Source: Mariniphaga sp963747515 (lineage in GTDB: Bacteria; Bacteroidota; Bacteroidia; Bacteroidales; Prolixibacteraceae). From it: a stretch of DNA of 64,000 nucleotides. Below are positions 27,111-37,132 of this stretch, piece after piece (position 1 is the stretch's first letter; every line of letters begins with the position of its first letter). Location of the stretch: contig CAVVFN010000010.1 in NCBI GenBank assembly GCA_963747515.1, positions 124,001-188,000 on the forward strand, in the 5' to 3' direction. Below the pieces are notes generated by a model. That model saw nothing but the letters and a program-made list of their open reading frames with translations, made no database searches and was not told the origin of the DNA. The position numbers were made by a program, and so were the translations under genes.

Positions 27111-28562
27111 ATGAAACAAATAAAAAACCCGGTATTGTTTTTCCTCCCTTTCGCTATGACAGCAACCATCTGCAGTTGCGAAGTTAAAGAAGAGCCTGCT
27201 GCCCGCCCCAACATTGTATTGGTAATGGCCGATGATCAGGGATGGGGAGACATGGCTTACAACGGCCATCCTGTAGTAAAAACGCCCAACTTCGACAATT
27301 TAGCTGCCAGCGGATTACGCTTCGACAGATTTTATGCGGCTGCCCCTGTATGCTCACCCACCCGTGGAAGTGTGATGACAGGCCGTAATCCCAACCGGTT
27401 CGGCTGCTTTAGCTGGGGAAGGACTATACGTCCGCAAGAACTAACCATAGCTGAAGTCCTGCAGTCGGCCGGTTATGTTACCGGCCATTTTGGAAAATGG
27501 CATCTGGGTTCGGTACAAACAGGCAGCCCGGTGAATCCCGGTGCCAGCGGATTTGATGAATGGCTGTCGGCACCCAACTTTTTTGACAACAATCCTATCC
27601 TGAGCCGTGAAGGAAAAGCAGTGCAATTTAAAGGCGAAAGCTCGGATGTTACAGCTGATGCAGCCATTGAATTCATCCGTAAGCATGCCAAATCAGAAAA
27701 GCCAATTTTTGCCGTGGTGTGGTTTGGTTCCCCCCATGATCCTCATATGGCAAGCGATGCTGATAGTGCATTGTATCCAGGACTGGAACCTAAGCTGCAA
27801 AATTTTTATGGAGAAATAACCGGTATGGACCGTGCTTTTGGAAAACTCAGGCAGGAGTTAAAAAACCTGGGAATTGAAAACAATACCCTCCTTTGGTATT
27901 GCAGCGATAATGGAGGCCTGCCCAATGTAGGCACTACAGGAGGCCGGGGGCATAAAGGAGATATTTATGAGGGGGGATTGCGGGTTCCTGCCATTATTGA
28001 ATGGCCGGCAAAAATACCCCATCCCAAATCAACTAACCTTCCGGCAGTTACCAGCGACATATTTCCTACACTTTTGGAAGTAACGGGTATAACTTTGGAT
28101 AATCCGCCCATACTGGATGGAATAAGCCTGTTGCCTGCTATTGAAAGCACAATGGACACCCGTTCGAAACCTATCGGTTTCTGGCAGTACCCGGAGGGAG
28201 GACGGGGAACTCCTTCTCACCAATGGATGACCGAACTGCTTGAAGCCCAACAAAAAGGACAAATGATTTCCGATTCAGCACGATTGGCTTTGGATGCCGG
28301 TGTAATAAAAAAACAATACCCCGAAGACAGCTTCCCCGGACATGCAGCCTGGCTTGACTGGCCATGGAAACTGCACCGGATTCAGAAAAATTCAGATGAA
28401 CCAACGCTGGAACTTTATAACCTTGAAAAAGATTCCCTCGAACAATTCGACCAGGCTGACGCTGAAACTGCCAGGATAAAAGCTATGCTGCCGCAGCTTG
28501 AATCATGGCAGCTGTCGGTAATGCAAAGTCTGAATGGCAAAGACTACAATTCGGAACCATAA
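27111..28562 (+). CDS. Sulfatase (Cys-type, lipoprotein)
   Basis: The ATG at 27111 (MKQIKNPVLFFLPF) gives a lipoprotein signal with Cys21 or Cys23 and 483 residues; upstream in-frame codons are not signal-like. Metal ligands are in VMADDQGWGD (Asp41, Asp42). The formylglycine site CSPTR is at Cys81 and GKWHLG near 125. It cleaves sulfate esters in the periplasm or at the cell surface after oxidation of Cys81 by an anaerobic sulfatase-maturing enzyme, not seen in this window. The natural substrate is unknown. Confidence 0.94.
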   Translation: MKQIKNPVLFFLPFAMTATICSCEVKEEPAARPNIVLVMADDQGWGDMAYNGHPVVKTPNFDNLAASGLRFDRFYAAAPVCSPTRGSVMTGRNPNRFGCFSWGRTIRPQELTIAEVLQSAGYVTGHFGKWHLGSVQTGSPVNPGASGFDEWLSAPNFFDNNPILSREGKAVQFKGESSDVTADAAIEFIRKHAKSEKPIFAVVWFGSPHDPHMASDADSALYPGLEPKLQNFYGEITGMDRAFGKLRQELKNLGIENNTLLWYCSDNGGLPNVGTTGGRGHKGDIYEGGLRVPAIIEWPAKIPHPKSTNLPAVTSDIFPTLLEVTGITLDNPPILDGISLLPAIESTMDTRSKPIGFWQYPEGGRGTPSHQWMTELLEAQQKGQMISDSARLALDAGVIKKQYPEDSFPGHAAWLDWPWKLHRIQKNSDEPTLELYNLEKDSLEQFDQADAETARIKAMLPQLESWQLSVMQSLNGKDYNSEP

Positions 28563-29132
28563 ATGAATCCCATTTCATCAGCTGTTGTATGATTATTGTC
28601 AATACACTGGAAATTTCTATGTTATTGTTCTCAGTAAACCTTTTTAAGGTTTAAATTAGTCCCATCTGAAAAACTCCTTCTGCGATTATTACCTCTGTCA
28701 GGTATTCCTGTTGGACAATACATTTGCAGTATATCTCTTTATGAGTTGCAAATTCTTTAAAAAAGATCTCCTTCATTCCTGCTGAAAAATTTTCTGCCCA
28801 CCTGATTAAAAGGCACGGGAGTGCCACCCGCCATCGGGTAAGTTTTCAATTCTTGTCCTATTTTTTTATTTTTCAGATTAAAAATACGATACCAAACAGA
28901 CAAACGATCTTTACCTTCTCCCTAAAATTGACACATTATTTTATCACTATTTTAACTGCACATGCCCCGTTTTATGTCTTTCCGAATCAACTTTCCAGCA
29001 TCTGAGCAAAAAAGGCTTTTTTCTTGCTCTATTCCTAAATCCTTGCACTTGTTTCTATAAGAATGGCGATAAGTTTCTATAAACCAAAGAAAGATAATTT
29101 CTCAGCAGGCCCTTCTATGCCTATCGGAGATT
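28563..29132. other. Gene-free stretch with two adjacent hairpins
   Basis: No coding relic was recognised. Two perfect small hairpins abut each other: GGCAC-GGGA-GTGCC (28812-28825) and ACCCG-CCAT-CGGGT (28826-28839), followed after about 20 bases by T-rich DNA. They could be a structured RNA or the remains of a terminator for the sulfatase gene, 250 bp upstream. Confidence 0.45.
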
Positions 29133-29216
29133 AAAAAAAGTATAATCCCGGACAATCAGATGCATCGTTTTTTCCCTTAAACAAAAAAGAGAGGAAAATG
29201 TCAACAGTCCGGGATT
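29133..29216 (-). terminator. Terminator downstream of the di-haem peroxidase gene
   Basis: AATCCCGGAC (29144-29153) and GTCCGGGATT (29207-29216) are perfect inverted copies, with an inner A/T-rich arm pair. Read on the minus strand the stem is followed by a run of seven T (29133-29139). It lies 38 bp past the peroxidase stop codon. Confidence 0.7.
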
Positions 29217-29253
29217 TTAATCCTGAATAAAATCAGGGTTGAAAATTAAATAC

Positions 29254-30510
29254 CTATTTTAGTTTATACCCGTCACTCAAAGTCATCATAAAAGCTACAA
29301 TGGCATCTTCTTCCTCACCGGTAAGACCCAAATCGCCCAGTTCATCGGTATTAATATTTTCAGCAACCTCCGGTTCGGGCCATTCCTTCACATCACGTGT
29401 GTTGTAAAAATGCACCACATCTTTTAATGATTTGAACACACCATTGTGCAGGAAAGCCTTCGGAGAACCATTTCCATTTGCCTTTCCCACATTCCGAAGA
29501 GTAGGGACCTTATGCTTGCCCATGTTTTCACCGGCCATAGCTGACCATGCAGCATTGGGATGAGTTTCAAGAAATCCTCCCAGACCCTTATCAATCCATG
29601 CGCTTCCCTCAGGATTTATGGCCAAACCGTTATCCAGAAAGACCATATCCATTTGATAGAATGGGTTGTCGGGATTCTTTGGAGACCCCAGGTTATCGAA
29701 GGAAAAGTCGGTAAACAGAGGCATGCTTTCGCCACCATCCCATTCATGCGGATGACAGGCTGAACACATGCCTTTGCCTTAAAACAATTCCAGTCCCCAC
29801 CTTTCCTGTTCAGTAAGCTTTGCCATCCCCTTCAGGTAATAATCATATTTCGATGTAAATGAACAGACCTCAGCTGAGCCTTCATATGCAGCAATGGCCA
29901 AAGCTACCCTGCCGTAATTCTGCTCAATGTCTTCTTCTGTTTCATAGGTCAGGGGGCTTTCCCAAACTTCTTCCCATAAACCAACATATTTTGAAGAAGC
30001 AATTTGTTTCAGTACAGCTTCTTTTGATGGCATATTTTGTTCCACCGGGTTCAGGAACGGGCCCATAGCCTGGTCCGCAGCAGGATTACCCAATACTTCT
30101 CCGGTTGCCCGGCCATCCCAGAAGTTACCGCCAATAAACAAACCGTCTTCTTCATCAAAATACAATACCGGGCTTTGTGTGGCATAAGCAGCACTAGGAG
30201 GCTTCCTGTTACCAAACCGCTGAGGGACGGCTCCCATGTATACCGAACCTTTTAAATTAATACCTCCGACAGGACCTGTGAACCCTACGGAAGGTGCATG
30301 ACATTCAGCACATGACATGCTTCCCGGTGATGAAATCTTATCAAAAAAAATGTGTTTTCCCAACAATTCAACCGGAGTCAAAAAAACTGTGGCAGCTTTC
30401 TTTAATGCAGGTATTTCTGCCTCATTAATCAGAGCTTCTTTCGTACAGGAATAAACAGTTGCGCCAAATATTACTGTTGCTAAAACCAGAATGCGGACTG
30501 TATTCTTCAT
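29254..30510 (-). pseudogene. Di-haem cytochrome-c peroxidase (MauG/CcpA-like) interrupted by an in-frame TAA
   Basis: One reading frame of 418 codons is broken only at codon 244 (TAA at 29781-29779). The first part is a lipoprotein (Cys22 in VYSCTKE) with the first haem site CAECH at 67-71. It continues with FWDGRATGEVLGNPAADQ and ends ...WGLELF. Immediately after the stop the frame resumes GKGMCSACH, the second haem site, then PTLRNV and a normal C-terminus. An intact enzyme would reduce peroxide in the periplasm with two haems. Truncation removes the second haem, so the gene is probably dead unless read through. A sequencing error is possible. Confidence 0.88.
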
Positions 30511-30723
30511 AAAATTTAATTTAAAACGTAAATAATAATTATGTACAAATGGTGCGTAATTTGCGAATACTCATTATAAGTTACGAAGAAAAGTCATTTC
30601 TTTAGCCGGGTCTTTATTGATATTAATCAACGAGCAGCAAATATTCATAACTGAACATGTTAAAAGAAGAATGGAAGGTACTAAATTTTGCTATGAGTTA
30701 GTTTTATGATTTAGATGGAAAAG

Positions 30724-32511
30724 TCATTTTACCGGGGAAGGCAGAGTAAATGAAAAGGTTGAACCACATTCCGGTGATGGAGCCGTTTTGCTTTCAACCC
30801 ATATCTTTCCTCCATGCCTTTCAACAAATTCCCTGCACAATATCAGACCCAAACCAGTACCTTTTTCGTTTCTGGTACCGGATGTCGAGTAGCTTTCATC
30901 GATTCTAAACAGCTTATTCCTGTTGCTTTTCGATATTCCTACTCCTGTATCTGTTACTGAAACAACCAGTTCCGTTTCAGTCTTCTTTGCAGAAATGGTC
31001 ACCCTTCCTCCCGGGTGGGTAAATTTTACTGCATTGGATATCAGGTTGCGAAGAATTGTTCCGACCATGGCATAATCCGCAAACACAAAAGCCTGTTCAG
31101 GCAAATTTTTTATCAACTCAATGTGTTTCTGACGCGCAATATCTGAAAATAAAAGCTCCACCTCACGAGCCAGTTTCACAACATCAAATTCTTCCGGATT
31201 GTACTTCAACTTTCCGGTCTGAGACTGAGACCAGACCATGAGGTTAGTAAGCAAATCAACTGCTGCATTTGCCGAATGTCTGATTATTTCAGCAAACTTC
31301 TTAATTTCCTGCCGATCCATTTCATCCACCCGTTTTAGAAGTATATTGCTGAACCCCAATATGGCACTGTAGGGACTTTTCAAATCATGGGCAATGATTG
31401 AAAAGAATTTGTCTTTAGTGGCATTCAATGTTTTAAGTTTTTTATTTTTAGTTCTGATTTGCTCAGAACGGTTAGCAATTTTTGAAAATACAGAAAATAA
31501 CAAATAAAGCAGCAGGCTAAATAGGATACCGGTAATCAGTGTAATGAAAGCCCTGACCGGAAATGGCCTCCTGTGAGTCAAATGCAGTTGCCATTGATTG
31601 ACATTGAATTCTACCGGAAGGGTAATAATTTCGGCACCATATCCACTTTCAACCTCCGAACCAATCCCATGGCTATCGTACAATATTGAAGAATCCATCA
31701 TCCGTTCATCAAAAATTTGCACTCGTATACCGGAATCCCGAACCGGGTTTTCCATCACACCCTTTATAAAAACATTTAAACGGTAAGGACAATAAAGCCA
31801 GCCCCTGACTGCTGACTGTCGCTGTTCCACTGTTTGGACACGTAATCCACTTTCATAACAGGGTACAAACATCAGCAAGCCATATGATTCTTCTTCGCCA
31901 GATCCTTCTGTCAGATGTATTCTTCCTGAGAGACAGGCAACATCAAAATCGCGCGAGTATTCCATAGCCATTCTTCTGGCCGGTTCTGTGAACATATCGT
32001 ATCCGAATGTACTCCGGTTATAAGATGTAAAAGGTTCTACATATACAACCGAGGTATATATATCCCTTTCATAAGATGGTGAAATGGAATAATCGGAAAA
32101 ACCTTCCTCCCTTATTTCCCGGATGTGTTTATTCATGCTGCCCGAAGGAATAATTTTTATATAGCCCATTCCCTCAATATCAGGAAGGTACCTGTCAATC
32201 CTTGCCTGTTGCGTGTATTCTTTCCATTCATCGCGGGTAACCGAGTCCGACAGAGCAAGCCAGGCAACTCCTGCCCGAAGCAATAAGGCATGAGATTCAA
32301 GTCGGTCGGTAAGCTGCTGTTTTATCGCATGTGCAATTGAAACAAATAACTTCCGTTCCTGTGTTTCAATCCTATCATAAACTGAAACAGTTAAAATTGC
32401 AGTAATAAACAGGCCTGATATCAAAACAGGAATTGCAAATCGGTTAAATCTTTTGAGATAATACCTTCCCCCGGGAGTTTTCCTTCTCCATATTTTTTTA
32501 TGGGCGTTCAT
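30724..32511 (-). CDS. CHASE-domain sensor histidine kinase
   Basis: At 595 residues, two membrane helices (about 27-47 and 325-350) enclose an extracytoplasmic CHASE domain (GMGYIKIIP, YVEPFTSYNRSTFGYDMFTE). The phosphoacceptor helix has FFSIIAHDLKSPYSAIL. The ATPase has NLISNAVKFTH, VTDTGVGIS and EKGTGLGLILCREF. CHASE domains sense small ligands. No response regulator is adjacent; the single-domain regulator at 43348 is one candidate partner. Confidence 0.92.
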   Translation of the reverse strand: MNAHKKIWRRKTPGGRYYLKRFNRFAIPVLISGLFITAILTVSVYDRIETQERKLFVSIAHAIKQQLTDRLESHALLLRAGVAWLALSDSVTRDEWKEYTQQARIDRYLPDIEGMGYIKIIPSGSMNKHIREIREEGFSDYSISPSYERDIYTSVVYVEPFTSYNRSTFGYDMFTEPARRMAMEYSRDFDVACLSGRIHLTEGSGEEESYGLLMFVPCYESGLRVQTVEQRQSAVRGWLYCPYRLNVFIKGVMENPVRDSGIRVQIFDERMMDSSILYDSHGIGSEVESGYGAEIITLPVEFNVNQWQLHLTHRRPFPVRAFITLITGILFSLLLYLLFSVFSKIANRSEQIRTKNKKLKTLNATKDKFFSIIAHDLKSPYSAILGFSNILLKRVDEMDRQEIKKFAEIIRHSANAAVDLLTNLMVWSQSQTGKLKYNPEEFDVVKLAREVELLFSDIARQKHIELIKNLPEQAFVFADYAMVGTILRNLISNAVKFTHPGGRVTISAKKTETELVVSVTDTGVGISKSNRNKLFRIDESYSTSGTRNEKGTGLGLILCREFVERHGGKIWVESKTAPSPECGSTFSFTLPSPVK

Positions 32512-32688
32512 AAGTTCATGTTCAAAAAGGTATTTAAATATACGTTTTATTTAATAATAATACCGGAATTTTTAAACCTTTTTAATGCAAACATCAGGAA
32601 ATAAAATGAATGGGGTTTGAATACGGGGTAGCATAAAATAGTTAAAACAAGAAATACGGGTGAAGGCAGTGCCTTCCATTATTAATTA

Positions 32689-32985
32689 TTAATTGCCGAC
32701 TGAACTTCTGAATTCCATCGCTTTGATGAAGAATTCCTGATTTTCCCCAAATTCCATTATACGCGTTACCTTGTGTCCGCAACTTTTGCAACGGCCTTTT
32801 ACCTCAATATCATTCAGCCAGTTTAGCGAAACTGAAACAACATCTATACCTCCCCTGCAGATGCTGTCGCACCGGGTGCAGTAAACACCCTTCTTCAAAA
32901 GAAATTCGTACGCATCTTTTTCCTTCTGGCTCAGCAGGTTGTTCAACTGAACCCAGTCAAGCGGCAGCTCCTTTAATTTGCCCAT
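32689..32985 (-). CDS. Small zinc-ribbon-like hypothetical protein
   Basis: At 98 residues it has two knuckles, CTRC (about 36-39) and CKSC (about 80-83), which could form one zinc ribbon. An N-terminal helix and a short C-terminal helix flank it. No signal or membrane segment is seen. I do not recognise the family; nucleic-acid or protein binding is typical of such ribbons. Confidence 0.6.
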   Translation of the reverse strand: MGKLKELPLDWVQLNNLLSQKEKDAYEFLLKKGVYCTRCDSICRGGIDVVSVSLNWLNDIEVKGRCKSCGHKVTRIMEFGENQEFFIKAMEFRSSVGN

Positions 32986-33073
32986 AAAAACATTTTAATT
33001 TCGAATCAGTGGCACATAAAGATAACCAGTTTAACCTAAACCCATGTATCATCTTTAAATTGTTTTTGACAAA

Positions 33074-33199
33074 TTAGCTACAGTAAATGATTTCAAAACA
33101 AGGCAATGCCCGCAGATTTATCACTTCAGACCCTCCCGCACCAAACTCAGCCATTGCATTTATCCGGTTCAATTCCTTTGGCATTTTAACGGCATCCGG
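33074..33199 (-). pseudogene. Possible short C-terminal coding relic, family unidentified
   Basis: A 41-codon minus-strand reading after a TAG includes MPKELNRINAM and FGAGGSEVINLRALPCFEII before a TAA. The composition is protein-like, with a stop on both sides. I could not identify the parent family. The rest of 32986-33353 shows nothing else. Confidence 0.2.
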
Positions 33200-33353
33200 C
33201 TATGGAAAGAAAAACCGGCAGATAGTAAAAAACAAGTCCTGATATTTTCAATTAATGAACTGTTAAACAGGAAGAATTACCATTGAAAAAAGAGTTTATC
33301 CGGCTTCTTCTTTTATTGATTTGCAATTGGTAATTGCAGTCCCCGATGAAGCA

Positions 33354-35729
33354 TTAATCATTTTTCTCCAGCCATTCCAACATTTTATCCCGCATTTCCT
33401 GAGAAAACCGATTAAAATCATCCGGAACATAGAAATTCAGATTTTCTTTTGCCTTATAAAGGGTATAAACCTCTTCAACCTGATTCAGGCAATTTTGGAT
33501 ATCATCCAGGTGGGCATCTTTATCAAATTTCGGAGCAATAATCATCACCTGACGTGGTGCAATCGATGCCAGTACCCCATTAAAATCATAGGGAATCCGG
33601 GATTCGTTTCCAATAAAAAATCCCAGGCGGGGTATTAATCCATGCAGGTGCGACATTCCCATCACACCCTCTGTGCCCCTGTCAAGGGTATTCGTTCGCA
33701 TAGGTGTAAAACCGGCCACCGATATCACACCGGCAATTCGTTCATCAGCTGCTGCTGCATACAACCCTGTCGTAGCGCCCAGAGAATAACCTGCAACAAA
33801 AATTTTCTCCGGATTCACAAAATCAAGATTTACCAAAGCATCAACAGCACCTTTTACATCGGTAACCATTTTTCCCATTTTCGACCATTGCGGGTATCTG
33901 TTGTAAAATCGTGTTCCCTCCTCAATTCTGTTGCCGAAACCAATCATATCGTAAGTGAAAACTGCAAACCCTTTATCAACAACCGACTGAATTAAGGATT
34001 CTATCCTGTGATAAGAATTAAAACCTTTCGAATAATCGTATTCATGAAGATAAATGACAACCGGCAAATTATTACCTTTTATTTTTCCTTCTTCATTCCT
34101 GGGGTAGTACAAATAACCAAACAACTGATCCCCAAAACCACTGTAAGGGGTAATATTCATTCTCCCCATTGTGGGCGTTGCCTCCGGGCGTGAAAGAAAG
34201 GTTCCAAAACTGGCTTCTCCCCTGCCTGATTTTTCGAGACTACCCGGCCCCGGATTGGTTACACCCGGTGGTTCAACACCAAGTGCCCAATCAATTTGTT
34301 CCTTTATCATCGATTTTTTTATTTTCCATTGTGCCAGGGTAGCATCCTCTTCTACCAGCAATTCATTGGGGCGATGTTCCGGTAATTCATTGACATTCAG
34401 TTTATCACCACTGAGGTCAAGCCATTTTTCAAAAGAATAATCATAAAACAATCTGTTCTGCGGAAGGAAGGAATTCCGGTGAAACACATAATCAAAAAAA
34501 TCAATATAATCTTCCATATCCCTTGCACTCACGCTGTGCAAACCATAGCGCGAGCGGATGGCAATGTTGTTTTCTGCTCCAAGAAATTTATATACCTTTC
34601 TACTGGCATGGAATGCCTGTTCAATGCCCCAGGGATTGCTGGCCCCTTCTGTTATAGCTGTACTTAGCATCAGGCCTCGGGGAGCTATCAAAGCCATAAA
34701 TGAATTCTGGTCGACCGGAAGTTTGTGTTCCCTTCCTATGAAAAAGCGCAGTCGCGGGTGCAACCACGAGGGCTGGGCACTGGCCAGCAGAGCAATATCT
34801 TCAACATCATATTTTTGCGAACAATAACGCCAGGGAACTTCCGCACCGGTACCTCCGCTGCTGGGTATACAGGCAGTTATTCGCTCATCGAAAGCAGCTG
34901 CCATCAGCGAAAGTTTACCATTCCGGGAATGACCTGTGATTCCTATTTTTTCTTTATCCACTGCAGGCAATGTGTAAAGGTAGTCGATAGCCCTGGAGGC
35001 ACCATAAGCCCTTCGCATCAAACGTGTGAAATCGTATTTTCCCGCCCAAATTTCTGAATATTTTTCCGTATCGTCTTTGGCATCCGCACCGGCATAAACG
35101 CATCCGATATATCCCCTCCTTACAGCCACCTGTGCCCATTCGCGATGGTTCCATTGGGTAAGAAATACAGGAAACGGACCCTCTCCCGGAGGTATCATCA
35201 GTTCCATTGTAAGCTTTGCCTCATGCCCGGGACCAAATGAAAGTTCTATCATTTGAAGCCTTACTTTTCCATCCATCCTGTCGCTGATTACAGCCGACTT
35301 TAAATTGTCGGGAGCAGGAGGAAACGTACCGGAAATGTACTTTTTCAGTTGTTCCTTCATCCACTCCCGTTTCTCATTCCATTGCTCCATTGTTTTTACC
35401 GGAATGTTTCTTTTTCCTTCATCCAGAACAAGAGGATCGGGCAGAAAAGGCAGAGATGGCATCCGGTCAAAATCAGGAGGTAACTCTCCGGTCCGGTTTA
35501 ACCAGTCGGTAAACGTTTCATCAAGAAAAGAAACCCTGCCGTTATTGGTACGGTCAGGAGGCAGAACTTTTAAAATCAACTCCAGGTCAGCTTTTTGCTC
35601 TGCTGAATCAGAAACCATAACAGCCTGTTTATCTGTCGGAAAATTCTTCTTCTGAGAGAAGGATGACAGGCCGGTTAAACAAACTATTAATATGAAATTG
35701 CGATAAAGAAAGACAAAATTAAAATTCAT
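33354..35729 (-). CDS. Tandem alpha/beta hydrolase: CE15-like esterase domain plus second hydrolase domain
   Basis: At 791 residues with a signal peptide (ending SSFSQ), the N-terminal hydrolase (about 80-430) has the CE15-type nucleophile motif GHSRNGK (about 265), IAPRGLMLSTAITEGASNPW and a late His in YGLHSVSARDMEDY. This fits glucuronoyl esterases, which split ester bonds between lignin or other groups and glucuronic acid. The C-terminal hydrolase (about 500-790) has GYSLGATTG (about 645) and a normal Asp region, but the usual catalytic His near the end reads DDFNRF. It is transcribed after the M55 peptidase (20 bp gap). The second domain may be catalytically dead. Confidence 0.85.
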   Translation of the reverse strand: MNFNFVFLYRNFILIVCLTGLSSFSQKKNFPTDKQAVMVSDSAEQKADLELILKVLPPDRTNNGRVSFLDETFTDWLNRTGELPPDFDRMPSLPFLPDPLVLDEGKRNIPVKTMEQWNEKREWMKEQLKKYISGTFPPAPDNLKSAVISDRMDGKVRLQMIELSFGPGHEAKLTMELMIPPGEGPFPVFLTQWNHREWAQVAVRRGYIGCVYAGADAKDDTEKYSEIWAGKYDFTRLMRRAYGASRAIDYLYTLPAVDKEKIGITGHSRNGKLSLMAAAFDERITACIPSSGGTGAEVPWRYCSQKYDVEDIALLASAQPSWLHPRLRFFIGREHKLPVDQNSFMALIAPRGLMLSTAITEGASNPWGIEQAFHASRKVYKFLGAENNIAIRSRYGLHSVSARDMEDYIDFFDYVFHRNSFLPQNRLFYDYSFEKWLDLSGDKLNVNELPEHRPNELLVEEDATLAQWKIKKSMIKEQIDWALGVEPPGVTNPGPGSLEKSGRGEASFGTFLSRPEATPTMGRMNITPYSGFGDQLFGYLYYPRNEEGKIKGNNLPVVIYLHEYDYSKGFNSYHRIESLIQSVVDKGFAVFTYDMIGFGNRIEEGTRFYNRYPQWSKMGKMVTDVKGAVDALVNLDFVNPEKIFVAGYSLGATTGLYAAAADERIAGVISVAGFTPMRTNTLDRGTEGVMGMSHLHGLIPRLGFFIGNESRIPYDFNGVLASIAPRQVMIIAPKFDKDAHLDDIQNCLNQVEEVYTLYKAKENLNFYVPDDFNRFSQEMRDKMLEWLEKND

Positions 35730-35748
35730 AATCCTTTATTTTTAAACC

Positions 35749-36621
35749 TCACCTCTCAAAAAGATGAAGCGCATCCGGAATTACCCATTCTCTTGTAATA
35801 ACTTCTGTTTCCTTTGTATTTGGATCGGTTTTATTGTATTGCATTTTTGCTTTTATAGGCATCTCAATGGTATAAGGCTTGCAATCTGCTATCACTGAAA
35901 TTGCTTTTTTTGCCCCTTCATAAAGTGCCTTTCGTGTTTCCTCAAAAGGATAAAGTGCTGCCGCTTCCCTGGCCAATCCCTTTTTTGTGGCAACGGTTAC
36001 CAGATTATTGCCAAAGAACCGGTTTGCTTCACGGCAGGTAGCTTCGTCGCCGATAACCAAAACCGGAGGAACTCCAAAATGTCCGGCAACTAATGCTGTT
36101 TGGACCAGTTCTCCCGATTCCACACCATTGTACCAGTACTTATTTTCCGACATGGAAGATTGAGTATGATGCAACACCCCATCCGGAGTTCCGTTCATGG
36201 CATGAAATCCAAACATAACCAGACCGGAACAGGATTCATCCAGGCCCCAGCGGTTGCCCATAGGCCTTGGCTTGCCTGTAACATATAGTGCTCCCGGTTC
36301 CATAAGATGAGGAATAATAGCCTGATTTCCATGCCCGTCGATGATGATGATTTCATCTGCACCGCCATCCTTCAGTCCACGCACAACCGCTGCAAGATCT
36401 CCCATAAAATATTCACATGCCTGCAGGTTTGCAGGTGATCCTTTCTCGCGTGTCTGGGAAAAATTATAAACACCACTTACCCCTTCAAGATCGGTTTCTA
36501 TAAATATCTTTATCTGGGAATAAGCACTAAAGGAACTTACCAGCAATAAAAATACCAGGAAAGAAAAAAGGCTGTTGAAGGTTCCTGAAATCCGCGAAAA
36601 TCGGTTAATCTCATTTTTCAT
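35749..36621 (-). CDS. M55 family D-aminopeptidase (DppA-like)
   Basis: At 290 residues it has a membrane/signal segment at about 18-36. The zinc-site motifs are ETDLEGVSGV near the N-terminus and IIDGHGNQ, with FGFHAMNGTPDGVLHHT and ESGELVQTALVAGHFGVP further on. The family removes N-terminal D-amino acids from peptides, often recycling peptidoglycan. The signal suggests periplasmic action. It is directly upstream of the tandem hydrolase with a 20-bp gap and downstream of a SusD remnant, from which it is separated by a terminator. Confidence 0.9.
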   Translation of the reverse strand: MKNEINRFSRISGTFNSLFSFLVFLLLVSSFSAYSQIKIFIETDLEGVSGVYNFSQTREKGSPANLQACEYFMGDLAAVVRGLKDGGADEIIIIDGHGNQAIIPHLMEPGALYVTGKPRPMGNRWGLDESCSGLVMFGFHAMNGTPDGVLHHTQSSMSENKYWYNGVESGELVQTALVAGHFGVPPVLVIGDEATCREANRFFGNNLVTVATKKGLAREAAALYPFEETRKALYEGAKKAISVIADCKPYTIEMPIKAKMQYNKTDPNTKETEVITREWVIPDALHLFER

Positions 36622-36649
36622 CAGAATTGTTTTTTTGGTTTATATTCAA

Positions 36650-36695
36650 TAACATTAAAAATGTTGTGCAGTCTGAAAAGATCAGACTGCACAAC
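36650..36695 (-). terminator. Terminator-like perfect hairpin between SusD remnant and M55 gene
   Basis: GTTGTGCAGTCTGA (36663-36676) and TCAGACTGCACAAC (36682-36695) pair perfectly over 14 bp with a 5-base loop. On the minus strand it is followed by ATTTTTAATG, a short T-run, so it would end transcription arriving from the SusD remnant. Confidence 0.7.
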
Positions 36696-36712
36696 AACAC
36701 TTATCTGTTTCA

Positions 36713-36952
36713 TTATTCATCCGTTTCCTCGGGTATTGTTTCCAGTGGCGGAACATTTAATTCCGCACCATCATAACCCACATTTTGGTTAATTCTGCCA
36801 AGCGTATTTGCAGTAATTACTTCCTGTGGTATCGGCCACAACATATGTTGAGGATAGAGCGTTGCTTCCACCCCCCAGAAAAAATATACGGGTGGATGGT
36901 AATGTTCATTTCCCCGCATTACCCGATAATGAAGGGAATTTCTTATAGGCAC
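36713..36952 (-). pseudogene. C-terminal remnant of a SusD/RagB family protein
   Basis: The 79-codon frame includes YPQHMLWPIPQEVITANTLG then QNVGYDG. This is the closing LWPIPxxEIxxNxxLxQNPGY signature of SusD-type glycan-binding lipoproteins, which are normally about 500-600 residues. The signal, lipobox and TPR core are missing and no SusC lies next to it. It is a leftover of a polysaccharide-utilisation locus; the hydrolase and sulfatase genes around it fit that history. Confidence 0.8.
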
Positions 36953-37132
36953 CTTTTTTAGTTTATTCGAAGTAAATATAAAATAAAATCAGATTCATTC
37001 CTGAAATCAGATTGATATTTTTTAAAATCCAAACCGGGTAACAGCATTTAACTTCTGTACGGGTATTTTATAATGTTGGAATGCGCCACGCAAGGTATTC
37101 TTAGAATAGTTTTCTGCCATCATCACAGGCTT

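Noticed and set aside
33321..35655. Plus-strand frames opposite the tandem hydrolase gene
   Set aside because: They share the region with a complete enzyme on the minus strand and match nothing themselves.
37022..37120. A 32-codon minus-strand frame after the SDR gene (MAENYSKNTLRG start)
   Set aside because: No family could be named and it has no separate evidence for expression; it may be a small relic.
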